A DNA stretch of 64,000 nt from assembly GCA_900642245.1 (NCBI GenBank), contig CAAAJI010000005.1, forward strand, positions 489,756 through 553,755, written 5' to 3'. How positions within the stretch are numbered: the stretch's first letter is position 1; every line of letters starts with the position of its first letter. Positions 53,824 to 64,000 of the stretch are shown one piece after another. The notes beneath the pieces are model-generated. The model was not told where the DNA came from, searched no databases, and saw only the letters and a list, made by a program, of their open reading frames with translations. The DNA is from Fragilaria radians (taxonomy: Eukaryota; Bacillariophyta; Fragilariophyceae; Fragilariales; Fragilariaceae). The translations under genes and the position numbers were made by a program.

Positions 53824-56800
53824 TTAAAACGGATTATCGTAGTTATAGTCGTTTGAATTTGGTACTGGGATGTCAATTCCGCTACCTCCGCCCATGATTC
53901 CACTGCCAAAGGTGAAACTATCATCTGAAGACTTGGGATAAGCCATTGATGGACCGCCATTTCCATAACTCTGAATATTATCGAACGCCGGAGATGCATT
54001 TGATTGGCTAATTCCATAACTTACGTATGGTTGTTGAGGGGGATTGAATTGCCCTGTGGAATTTTGTTCGTTAGTCCTTTCACCATACTGCGAAGTTGCA
54101 TTCATTGAAGTCTGAGCCATCGTCGAATTCGTTTGAGGTTCATTTGAAGCTTTCGTAGATTCAGCTGAAGCAAAATCGATTTCCATCTGTTCAGCTCTAA
54201 TTCGAACCTTTTCAGCTTCTTTCCTGCTGTCTTCGGCGATTTTTTGAGCATTCAAAGTCTGAGCTTGCATTTCTAAGTAGTGCTTTCTCTTACTCGCAGC
54301 TTCAACAGCTAGATCTTCGGCTTCCTTCATACTTTTTTTCTTTCCCATCATTTTCTTGGAAGCCTTTTCTTGCTTTGCCAAATGATTCGCCTCAGCAGCT
54401 TCTGCAGCCTTTCTGAGAGTTTCAGTTTCCACAGAAAGAGCTAGGAAAGTATCATTAAGTTGACGAGCGTTTTGGTCTGCAGCCAGTGCAGTCATTTTTG
54501 CCCTCTGAACCTCTTCTTTCGTGTTTACCGTATTGGAAGCAAGTGGATCCAAAGTTGAAATATGGCTTGCACTAACTGGATTGATTTCCACACGACCACC
54601 GGGGATATCACGACTGTCGTAACTTGAAGAGATGTTTACTTGTTGACCGAACTGTTGAATAGGAGGAAGGTAATGATCATCACTTCCAGAGAAGGCGGTT
54701 TCAACAGAAGGTGCTTTATTCTCCCAAGAAAAGTTGCCCTGATTTGGTAATTCTTCTGTATTTTGAGAATTACCCCATGAAAATAAATCTGCTTCTGCAA
54801 CAGGTGCAGGGGCGGATGTCGTATGCAGCTTTTCATTTACGGAGGAAAGGTCGTGTGTTACAGACTCCATAACCTCCTTCGTAACTTTTGCCTCAGAAAT
54901 GAGATCTGTCAAAACGCTTTAATGTTCATGTTAGAGATAATGTAATGTTCATTTTAGAGACGGTTATAGTACATGACGTTGGACGCCTTCACTTACGCTT
55001 TCTTTTCCTTTGCCGCAGTTAACTCTGCTGTTGATTCCATTAGCCTTGACTTCGTGGATAGCACTTGAGCTCGAACCTCGGAAAGTTCGGCGCTGAGTCT
55101 TGCAATTTCCGAAATAGTTGCTGCAGCTTCTTTTTGAACTGAGCGTTCCTCTTCCGACATACTACCCATTTGGGCTCTAAGGGCAATATTTTCTGCCTGA
55201 AGTCGCTGTAAAGTTGCTTTAAGCTTTTTCAATTCATCTGAATCATCTCCCATCTTGTAACTTGCAGCCAACTGCTCCGTAGACTTTGGAGGGGGCACTG
55301 GGACCGGAGGCATATATGTTGATTGTAATGGCTTCTCAGGCTCAGTAATGGTTTCAATGACTGGTTCTTGACTTGAGTTCAACGTATTGAAACCCATGGA
55401 TGGTAAAGAGGGAGGCATGCTGTCATAGTTAGTTGGTTCGGTGTATCCTTGAACAGCGGCTACAGGATTTAAGCCTTCAAAGGCATCCGAAATTCCCATA
55501 GTTCCCGATCCTTGAGATGGAAGAGGTGGAGGCGTATGATATCTGGGTTGTGGAGACGGAGGAACACTAGCTTGTTGCTGGATGGGGGGCGGGGCTCGAT
55601 AACTTGGTTGCTGTTGCAACGGAGGAGGACCAGAATATTGCTGAATTGGAGGAGGGCCTGAAGGCTGTAACGTTTGCAGAGGTTGCTGCAGAGGAGGGGG
55701 ACCTGACAACTGTTGCATTTGTTGAGGTTGCAGAATTTGAGGGGGGGCTGAAAACTGTTGCATTGGTGCAGACTGCTGAAGAGGAGGGGGGCCTGAAAAC
55801 TGGTGCATTGGTGCAGATTGCTGAAGAGGAGGGGGGCCTGAAAACTGTTGCATCGGTGGAGGCTGCTGGAGTGAAGGAGGACCTGAAAACTGCTGCATTG
55901 CTGGAGGTTGCTGGAGTGAGGGAGTAGGAGCACGTTCAGGTTGTTGACCTTTGAATTCTTGCGATGGAAACGAAGTCGGAAGAGATTCAATTTGTGCTGA
56001 TCGCGTCGTAGTTGTAGGTTGCTGGGATTTAAGAACTTTAAGAGACATGGGGAGAGAGTTCGGGGGTGGAAGGTTTTTCCTGGTGATGCATACTATAAGA
56101 TGCATCGCAATGGCAAATTCGAGCTTGTCCAATTTATTGTCGACAGGGACGTCAACCATTGTCCAGATATTTCCCAGAATTTCATTCGATAAATTTGACT
56201 TGGAAAAAAGGTCTATGGCTTCTTTACCATGAACAAATCCATCCTGTCCACAATAGTTTGGGAAGATATCCTCATACCTCGCTTGCTCTTGTGGATTCAT
56301 GGTGAACGGGTCCTGTGGAGTAAGGGCCATAGAGAAAGCTGGAGGGGGGACTCCAGTTGGAGGCATTGGAGGACGATATCCTCCAAGACCTGCCCGTGAT
56401 GGACTCATGGAATCATGCTGATGTTGAGAATGTTGATTCGCTAAAGGCTGTTGCGAAGGTGGCTGTGTTCGTGGAGGTGTTGGGGGAGCTTGTGGATGCT
56501 GCTGAGAGCGGTATTGCTGGATGTTTTGCTGAGGAATAGCAGCAACTTGAGGTTGCTGGTTAGTGTACTGAGGATTGGATGGCGGTCCTAGGTTGGCAGA
56601 ATGATCTGGAACTGTTTCAGGTAATGGCACTCCTTCAAAGAAGGGCGCTTTAAGTCCAGGGGGGCCCTGAAGTTGTGGTCCTTGCGCTTTAATTCCGTTT
56701 TGTGCCAGTTGAATGAGACGTACAGCAACTGCAAACTTACGACGGTCAAGGTTATTTGAGACAGGCTGATCACTGATCATCCAAATGCTTTTAAGTGTCT

Positions 56801-57298
56801 CGACAGTCAGTTTAGAGCGAGAAAAGAACGCAACGGCTTCAGCACCAGAGATTGCATTAGCGTGAGAAGTGTCAGCCATTTGAAATAGTGCTTCATAGTA
56901 TGCCTGCAGTAAATGACAACATATTGGATAATAACTTGTAAGTGAACCGATTCAATGATAATCGAAAGGACGCATTTTTCGAAAGGTGAAAACAGGTAAT
57001 GCCAAAAACATATTCGACCTGATATTCAGTTAAGGCATTGAAGTCCGATCTTTAATCTCACTTATCTCTTCAGAATCAAGGATAGTTTTCAAGAATACGT
57101 TAAGGGCAATCAAAATACAGTCAATCATTCAAAATTCTTTGACCTGAGATTCGGCATGGAAAGTGTGACTAGATACTTAAAGGTTTGACCCTTTAATGAT
57201 CCAATGTTCGCTTTGAAAGGATGCAGAAGTTTTTAATCCTTACGTACCTGCTCATGGGGAGGAACTGAATAAGAAAGTTGGGCTGGCATTGTGGCCAT
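53824..57298 (-). CDS. EH-domain endocytic scaffold protein (Eps15/Pan1-like)
   Basis: Three exons, 57298-57248, 56903-54997 and 54916-53824 (introns 344 and 80 bases), about 1016 residues. The first splice restores the EH start AYYEALFQMAD. EH1 spans about 18-105 and EH2 about 219-305 (RYEDIFPNYCGQDGFVHGKE, then LSNEILGNIWTMVDVP and NKLDKLEFAIAMHLI). Both have the hydrophobic IW pocket that binds NPF peptides. Between and after them is Pro/Gln-rich sequence, including a tandem repeat of about 15 residues (QFSGPPPLQQSAPM and variants). A coiled coil follows (about 575-660) and a second long Ala/Glu/Lys coiled coil in exon 3. The protein ends YDNPF, itself an EH ligand. Eps15-type proteins nucleate clathrin coats at the plasma membrane. 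Confidence 0.87.
55640..55945. repeat. In-frame coding minisatellite (Pro/Gln repeat)
   Basis: Within exon 2 of the EH-domain gene, a unit of about 45 bases (15 residues, FSGPPPLQQSAPMQQ-like) recurs about five times, with degenerate copies on either side. Two central copies are nearly identical at the DNA level (GGAGGGGGGCCTGAAAACTG repeated on the plus strand), indicating recent unequal exchange or slippage. The antisense strand stays open here because of the repeat, producing a false 107-codon frame. Confidence 0.8.
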
Positions 57299-59637
57299 TG
57301 TTGATTTGCACAATTCTTGGATTCGTTTCCTATTTTCGTTTCCAATGAATTACACAAACATTAGTCGTACTGGGGCAACGTAGGACATAGTGATGCAGTG
57401 TACATGTATCCATTGACGAGTAGTAGTAGTAGTATGTCAAATTGTACGAGAAAACCTTCGTTGAAAGAGTACAGGACGAAATATTTTTCGCTTTTCTAAC
57501 GGATATCGGAGTGAACAACGAGTCGTACGAAAAAACTGTAGAAAAGAAAAGAGGGAAAATAGAATCTAGGACTTTACCCCGCAAGTAAAAAAGGAAGGGT
57601 ACGAAATATGTTTCGATTTTCCCGTTTCTAACGGATCTCAACGGAGCAAAAACTGGGTTTCGGGCATGGTTGAATCTTGAAAAAGTTAAAAAAATCCGTT
57701 GAGATTGCGATTGATTCCCCTCCCCTGGAATTGGTGCGTAACATGCGAAAAAAAAAGACGTTTGATGATGCACATATTTCATAGTAGATCATGGGAATGT
57801 TCTCAGATGACTTATTTACACTACAGCCATTCTCGTTGTCTTCAGCCAAAGAATTATCATCGTGTTCATTTGTTTGTCATATGACATGACAATCATGACA
57901 TTGGCATCCCTCTATAACCAGTCGGATGGATGTGCCAATGGCATTGTAAAACCTGTTGAAATAAAGAATAAAGACAGATGTTGTAAATTTTACTATCCCA
58001 TATTCTCCTATGTGAAAGAAAGCACTGAGAAAATGTGATATAATTTAGACTATTTCTACATTTTGATCTTGTAATCAAATCTTGAAAGTAGATACCTTGC
58101 CAAAATTGTTACGCTAGTCTCGGAAACAATTTAAATACTTTCCATTTACAAACAATTATTATACTTCACTAAATTTGGCTGATGAAATATTTCGTAACCT
58201 CTTAAAAAATTGTTACAGGAAGCAAATGTATGTCAATACATAGAATTTCCTAATTACCTATATTTCCCTCTGGTATCAGTAAGGGGCATCTCCAATTCCA
58301 TTGCGCAAATACTTCCCGTATTCACTTAGACAATTTATTGACTGATTATTGCTCGTAGCGCTTGAGTGGGGCGATCTGAGGGATACTTTACCTTTTTGCA
58401 ATTCCTTTTTGAATTCAGATTGTACCATTCCTGTGCACATTCCTGAGTGGACACAGTCCTGTTTGATGCGTTGCTAACTTGCGGGAGATTCCGGCTGTTT
58501 CTACTTAGACTTATTCTATAGCCTTGATTGAATTAGAAATTCTATATTTTTTCATTTTTGATAATGCCCTGTTTTTATTTTGGACTCACATTCAGCTTGC
58601 TAAAATGCAACGTTACGGATCCTATCTCTATTAGACAAAAGTTGGCATGGAGTTCCCAGAAGGATTGCGTGAAACGCAATTCATATAACTCATGGATTGG
58701 AACGAAGAAAGATAATCCAGTTGATTATCCTCTCCTAGTTTGTCATTTTCCAATCTGGAAAAATCTTCCACCACCGTGTGCTCTCGCGTAATGCTTACAC
58801 TTCCCTGCCATTTGTAATTTGTTGTTGGTTGCAATTAGTCCCTTATTTATCACACATGTATTTGAACTTGCCTATAATTTTCCAAAGCATTGTTACTGGT
58901 AACGTTTGAGGGTGAGGACATTGCACCAATCAGGTATTGTGAAATAAGTACTTGACGAAACTGGCTAATCTGTGTGGCGTCTACAATCTCAAACCGTTCT
59001 TTAGCTGGAAATGTCATTGCAAGGACCAGGTGAGAATTGAATGTCCTCTCAGCATGAATCTATCCTCGATGAAGTGAATATTTATGGGACCAAGATATAA
59101 CCACTTGTGAAAATGACTGATAAATGTATGATTTATCGTTGTCACAAAGATAACCATGTCTGATATACGTGAGAATTAAGGTAGAATCATTATTTCCTAT
59201 TTTCAGGAAATTGTGAAAAGCTACTCTTGTTTTCTAATCGTAAAAGATTGGAGTCTTGACTGACTGATTTTTCATTATGGTAATATTTCTTTATTCAGTC
59301 TTTTATTTATTATCTTTTGGCTATGCCAAAATGTCAAATATCTTTTGACTGCTCTCTATTTAGAGCTAAAAATATTAATTATAAAAATATTTGTGAAACA
59401 CATGTGATGTATTATCACCTAAATTTTAGAGACCTTTGATTAGCATCATCTAAAATTTGTAAACGAAAAAAGACATTATCATTGTCGTTTGTTGTGTTTA
59501 GATGTGCTAATATTTCTGATATTTTTATCATCTAGACTAGCATCTACTAGCAACACTGGACGTATCCAAATGTTGGTACAAGATAACATCTCTTGAATTA
59601 CTCTCTTTTATAGATTAATTCGGTGTGTTTAACTTAA

Positions 59638-59678
59638 ATCATAAAGCATTATCTTCTAGGATTGTAGAATATAGTACA
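59638..59678 (+). repeat. Direct repeat, copy 1 (41 bases)
   Basis: Begins ATCATAAAGCATTATCTTCT and ends GAATATAGTACA. Matches the second copy 493 bases downstream with a single difference (C against T at the tenth base). Confidence 0.85.
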
Positions 59679-60130
59679 TTCGCCCCCAAGATTGTACTTT
59701 AGGGATTAACCCACATTGTGCTATTTCTTTAGAAGCAAGAACTTGATCCCTTTGGATTGACCAATTGTTGTAAACTATAACTACAGGTTAAGATCCAATT
59801 CTAGAAATCTTTAACTTAATTAGGAATTCCTGAGGTGTGGACCAGACTGTGATTTCCACTTTTGTATTATCAAGGCAATTTCTTTCTCATATTATTTCAT
59901 TGAGATTTTAATTTACTGTTGTTTATACCTTTTCATTTGATCCCAATTGGGCAAAAAAGCTACACTTTAATGCTTATGATTTAGCTTTTGTTTGTGACTT
60001 AGCTCTTTACAAATTTATTTGACTTTCGCCCCCATTGTGTAAGACAACAATTAGAGGGTTAGACGCTATTGCTGAATGATTTTGTCTATGACAATTTCAA
60101 ACCAGATGGAATTATTAGCCTTTAACGTAC

Positions 60131-60171
60131 ATCATAAAGTATTATCTTCTAGGATTGTAGAATATAGTACA
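60131..60171 (+). repeat. Direct repeat, copy 2 (41 bases)
   Basis: Begins ATCATAAAGTATTATCTTCT and ends GAATATAGTACA. The flanks of the two copies differ, so the match is local. Confidence 0.85.
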
Positions 60172-61232
60172 ATGTCTTTCATTATTTCGAATACATTAAT
60201 GAAGTTGCGCAATATCTTTCTTTGAAGCTAAGGCACTATATATAAGGAATAAGATGTGTACTGATTTGTGAGAAGTGCTTCTTCTTGTTAAACATGTTGT
60301 GAAAGTAGTGGACTGCATAATCAACACTTGAGCCTTGGGGCTTTTATTTCTTAGTACTGAGATTAATTTCTTCTCTCCTGATGAGTAAATTGAAAAAAAT
60401 GTGCTTGATTTAAAATATAAACAAATAATTTATCCTTGGAAAATGTATTCCTACCTTGATCTCGTCGAATGTCGAAAAATCATCTCTTTTCTCGGTTTGA
60501 ATTCTTGTACTGTTGCTCAGAAGCTCTCATCTCATAAGTAATGCAATCTCAACATAGACAAATACTTAATATTCATAAAAAGGTCGAATGATGATTTTGA
60601 CATTTAGGAAGTTGATTTGGATTGAGGTATGAGTCTTTTTCCGCTTTTCTCAAATACAAATTTTCCATCGATACAAAGAACGAAAGTTGAGTTCGTTATT
60701 TCCCAGACACTTCATGTAAGAATCAGATTCTTGCATCAAGCATATTTTGTTTTGCATAATTGCGAGAGTTGTACTTTAGCTAGCATGATATAGAGCGTAT
60801 GAGTCATTCATTTATACAGAAATGTTAGGAAAAACCAGTTCAGTTTCGTCAAGTGTTGCTCAGTTCTACACTTTTTGCAGTCATCCATAATTGAAGATTT
60901 GAAAAAAGTATTTTATTACTTTGAATCAATTACAGCTTTTTTGAGGTGGGAAAGGATGCACTTGAAAAATCGCCAAAAAACATTGACCCGTATTTCACCA
61001 AAACGGTACTGTTATGTTCAAGGTCTGTGACAAAACGAAAGCAACGTTTACTTAACTTGGCAGCCTAGCCCAAAAAAGTTTCAAGATTAAAAAAAGATTC
61101 CGTATAAGTATTTCATTATGTAATATTATGCAAGTAATCCAGATCCAGCAATGACCCATAATAGCAGGAGGTCCTAAAACTCCGTGACTGTAGATTCATT
61201 TCGAGCTCTGCATTAATGCGATTAGTTGTGCT

Positions 61233-62210
61233 ATGCCTGCCCTATCACTCCAGACAACGCCTTTGGAAGATGCACTTCTCCCCCGATTGGATGCCTCGGA
61301 GATAGCCGACAGGATCAAAGCTATGAAAAAGCAAGAGAAAACTACTTATGCGTGTACAGATTATTTAAAGGATAACGAGAAACGCCTTCGTAAGTCGCGT
61401 AAGGCTGTTGACGAAGACTGTCGTGTTAAAATGTGTGAATGGTGTTATCAAGTTGTTGACTTCTGCAAGTTTCGTCGAGAAACTGTCTCTATCTCTATGT
61501 CGTACCTTGATCGCTACCTAGGGACAAAGAAAGGGAGGCATGCTCTCATGGATCGTAAGGATTACCAACTCGCAGCCATGACAGCTCTTTATATGGCCAT
61601 CAAACTCCATGAACCCCTAGAAATGGAAACCTCTCTTCTTGCTGATCTTAGTCGGGGTTGTTACAATGAACTAGAGATCACAAAGATGGAACAAAGCATT
61701 TTGGACGGTTTGAATTGGCGTATGCAAGGACCCACGGCATTGGCATTTGTTCAGCATTTTTTAGCGTTTCTTCCAGAAGATATTAACCCAGCTGTGGCCA
61801 CAGCTCTTATGGATTATTCAAGATTCCAAACTGAGTTAGCCTCGACTGATTATAGTCTCATTACCTGTCCTCCTTCTCGAATTGCTCTGGCGGCAGTCTT
61901 AAATGCCGTTGAAGGAATGGATCAAAGTAGATTGAGTCTTAGGCAACAAGGGTCTTTCCTCAGAATGCTTGAGAAATTTTCTGGGATGTTGCGTGAGGAT
62001 GTTGAAGAAACTCAGGCAGAGTTGAACGACATTTTACTTGATGTTTACGCCGTAGATGTGCCTGAGCATGACCCCAGACCTCTCAGTATCAACTACTTGT
62101 CCCCTGCGGAGAGTGAACACAGAGATGGAGGCGGAAAATCTTCACGCCGGAAATCTTCAAAGCGACACACTTCAAAGTGTAAGAGCCCCACGTGTGTCGC
62201 AAGAGAATGA
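61233..62210 (+). CDS. Diatom-specific-type cyclin (dsCYC)
   Basis: A single exon of 325 residues. The N-terminal cyclin box (about 60-170) has VKMCEWCYQVVDFCKFRRET, then SISMSYLDRYLGTKK, DYQLAAMTALYMAIKLHEP, and EITKMEQSILDGLNWRM. The R/K-M---W-Y-VVDF and K-----Q-A-----A-K-E pattern contains the Lys/Glu contacts used by cyclins to bind CDKs. A weaker C-terminal cyclin fold follows (about 175-275). The tail is basic and Ser-rich (GKSSRRKSSKRHTSK). Cyclins with this signature form the expanded diatom-specific group, several of which respond to light or nutrients. No destruction box is obvious. The partner CDK is unknown. Confidence 0.85.
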   Translation: MPALSLQTTPLEDALLPRLDASEIADRIKAMKKQEKTTYACTDYLKDNEKRLRKSRKAVDEDCRVKMCEWCYQVVDFCKFRRETVSISMSYLDRYLGTKKGRHALMDRKDYQLAAMTALYMAIKLHEPLEMETSLLADLSRGCYNELEITKMEQSILDGLNWRMQGPTALAFVQHFLAFLPEDINPAVATALMDYSRFQTELASTDYSLITCPPSRIALAAVLNAVEGMDQSRLSLRQQGSFLRMLEKFSGMLREDVEETQAELNDILLDVYAVDVPEHDPRPLSINYLSPAESEHRDGGGKSSRRKSSKRHTSKCKSPTCVARE

Positions 62211-63755
62211 AGAGTGAAATCGAAGCACACCGGAAGTATAGATTCGACATGATGTTGTAAATCCCATGACGGAAGCTATCAGAGGTTTGCTTTGAGTCTG
62301 TGGAAGTAATAATTTCTTGTGGAGTCGGACGAAAATTTACAGTAAAACGCTTTAATTTTTTTCTAAACAAGTTTATAAAACGAAATAAGAAATAGGCACA
62401 AGTATTATTTAGAATCCTATGAAAAACATGGCTTTCAGTGCGTTACCTAGGAGCATAGGTGTCTGATGATGATGAGAAGGAGATTACATTATTTTTAGCA
62501 ACTAAATTTCCTCAGCAATAACACAGTTTCAGTTTTATGTGAAGCAAAGAAGCGTATGATGGTAATAGTTGTTGTCGTCTCCAAGGTGGTCATTCTCTCG
62601 AAACTGATTTTACTCAGAGTAATATTCCAACAGTCTCGTACCCGACATGAAGCTTTGAAAATGCACTTATCCCTTGGAGGAAATTATTCAAATATTTTAC
62701 CTTCACCTTTGCTAATGAAATTCGATGATGTATATTACTAAAGAAATCCCAAACTTAAGCAGGATTCACGCTGAAGAGTTTCGAGGTTCAAAAGCAAGAT
62801 ATATGTTCTGATCACAAGATGCTCTGTACATTTTAACGAATCCAAAAAATAACAGACAAATAACTTTGTCAGAAGTATATTTTAGCAAGGCAAAGCGTTG
62901 TTTTAAATCTGGAAATGAATAATTCATTTATCTAACAAACATAATGAATTCTACCAATTTCAAATATTTGGTTGGATGACAATATGTCAAAATGTACGTT
63001 GAGGCTATGTGAATTGACCCATTAAAAATAATAGTTTCATAGGAAGTATTAAGTATACACGTTTTGAATAGCTTAATTTATAAATAGATTAAGTGAGCTT
63101 GGACATCAATTTCATCATGTGTAATGCCATTTCTTATGGACAGCTTTAATCTTTTGAACTGAAGCTTCCTTATTTCCATGATCACCGTTGCGCATCGCAC
63201 GTGAGGATTTGTTGTCAGTATGACCAATTCTGCTTTCTTCTTAATTTAGTTTCCATAGCTTTTGCTCTGTCCGACCACATCTCTTTCCTTGATCATATAC
63301 AACATCCACATGAGTCTTTGGAATAACACTAAGAAACATGGATTGGCTCTAATTTAGATAAAGATTTAGGATAAGTGTTCAGAATACTACTTATGCCAGA
63401 GTAAAAAAGAGTCAGTATATGAAATATTGAAAAGATGAGAAGAGCCATATATGGATTGAAGTATTTTAAGGTCAGTCATCATCTTAGGTGTTGGATTAAA
63501 GCTTATTCATGATGGAAATCTTACAAAGTAGAATAGTACCCAGTCATGAGGGAAATATGACTGCAAAAATATAGTTGTAGCCTCATAATGAGTTCGTACA
63601 TTTTGGAATGAACATTAGGGAGGAGGATAACTGCGCAATCACATTTTACATGATTTTTTGCAAAAAGTAATAATGTAATATTGTACTTAAATCTATACGA
63701 CGAGAAACTCCGTTTCAAATTGATCATTGCTGCGTTAAAAAAACTTGAGATAACC
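62211..63755. other. Intergenic
   Basis: About 1.5 kb of AT-rich sequence between the cyclin and the last gene. Frames of 61-99 codons have no domain; the 99-codon minus frame at 63521-63820 overlaps the start of the next gene antisense. Confidence 0.4.
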
Positions 63756-64000
63756 ATGGCGATTCTCAGCAAAATAATCCCTGCAATTGTAAAAGCTTCT
63801 TTGTACTGGATACTCTTCAACTTTTTCTTATCGCAGCTCTTTGTTGCATATCATTGGAGTAATTTCCACCCGATTGAGATCCGTCAGATCACAAAGGAAA
63901 ATATGATTGAAAAACTACTTGATCCTGTAATTGAAGAAGAAATTGTTGTTGTGGAAGTAATGCAAACGACTGAGACTCTTGTCATTTATCCCGATGAGAG
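63756..64000 (+). CDS. 5' end of a membrane-anchored protein, cut by the window edge
   Basis: An ATG in ACCATGG context opens a frame with no stop through to base 64000 (81 codons visible). The N-terminus has a basic residue or two, then a hydrophobic segment (about 8-31, including IVKASLYWILFNFFLSQLFV), then polar and acidic sequence (IRQITKENMIEKLLDP, VIEEEIVVVEV). This is the layout of a signal anchor with a lumenal or extracellular domain. The family cannot be judged from this fragment. Confidence 0.55.
   Translation, partial: MAILSKIIPAIVKASLYWILFNFFLSQLFVAYHWSNFHPIEIRQITKENMIEKLLDPVIEEEIVVVEVMQTTETLVIYPDE

Larger units (their letters stand above)
57299..61232. other. Long AT-rich intergenic region
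   Basis: Nearly 4 kb without a supported gene. It holds an AGT trinucleotide run near 57418-57433, several frames of 60-77 codons without domains, and a direct repeat pair (59638-59678 and 60131-60171). The sequence is AT-rich and probably contains decayed elements. Confidence 0.45.

Noticed and set aside
55604..55927. 107-codon plus-strand frame rich in Ala, Val and Glu
   Set aside because: It is the antisense shadow of the Pro/Gln minisatellite in the EH-domain gene; repeats keep both strands open.
62089..62370. 93-codon minus frame over the cyclin 3' end
   Set aside because: Antisense shadow and untranslated sequence with no domain.
1..64000. CRISPR arrays, operons, tRNA and rRNA genes
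   Set aside because: No regularly spaced repeats, no polycistronic gene runs with short spacing, and no cloverleaf or B-box pattern convincing by eye. A covariance search would be needed to exclude tRNAs fully.

Overview
The window is nuclear DNA from a eukaryotic alga, almost certainly a diatom. Three things support this. Most genes have one or more short GT-AG introns (about 60-100 bases), which I could place by restoring reading frame and conserved motifs. One protein is a cyclin of the diatom-specific type. Two proteins carry bipartite plastid presequences, in which a signal peptide is followed by an aromatic residue at the presumed cleavage site (SSA-FTNP and SNA-YSPS). The retroelement remnants resemble diatom Ty3/gypsy and Ty1/copia families. 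I cannot name the species. There are no bacterial operons and no CRISPR array, and I found no tRNA or rRNA gene by eye.

Layout. 0.8-2 kb: a lectin with four W-rich repeats and a jacalin domain. 3-7 kb: two related DHHC-type palmitoyltransferase-like genes, both with DHTC in place of DHHC, on either side of a syntaxin-6-like SNARE gene. 8-13 kb: PGRL1 (cyclic electron flow), a GTPBP1-type GTPase and a small LYR-like protein. 14.6-15.6 kb: an unrecognised thylakoid-targeted membrane protein. 17.8-20.2 kb: a wrecked Ty3/gypsy element with an assembly gap. 23.2-24.4 kb: a bactofilin-domain protein with a signal peptide, unusual in a eukaryote. 24.5-30.2 kb: a giant intronless NUP188-like nucleoporin. 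31-35 kb: a copia scrap, an MgtE-type Mg2+ transporter and a nuclear-type protein with a KWTxEEE domain. 36.7-41 kb: a class 3 lipase and a double-module DXD glycosyltransferase. 41.7-45.3 kb: a Whirly-like ssDNA-binding protein and a membrane-anchored SET methyltransferase. 45.8-46.7 kb: copia remnants. 46.9-50.3 kb: DcpS, a DOT1-like methyltransferase and a small acidic protein. 50.7-53 kb: a fusion of an FGGY sugar kinase with ribulose-phosphate 3-epimerase. 53.8-57.3 kb: an EH-domain endocytic scaffold. 61.2-62.2 kb: the cyclin. 63.8 kb onward: the start of a membrane-anchored protein cut by the window edge.

The genes do not form one pathway; this is an ordinary mosaic of housekeeping genes separated by AT-rich gaps with retroelement debris. 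The most noteworthy items are the kinase-epimerase fusion, which could run D-ribulose to Ru5P to Xu5P in one polypeptide, the secreted or organellar bactofilin, the paired DHTC palmitoyltransferase-like genes, the double glycosyltransferase with a Cys-rich linker, and the W-repeat/jacalin lectin. All exon boundaries were inferred by eye and need transcript support.
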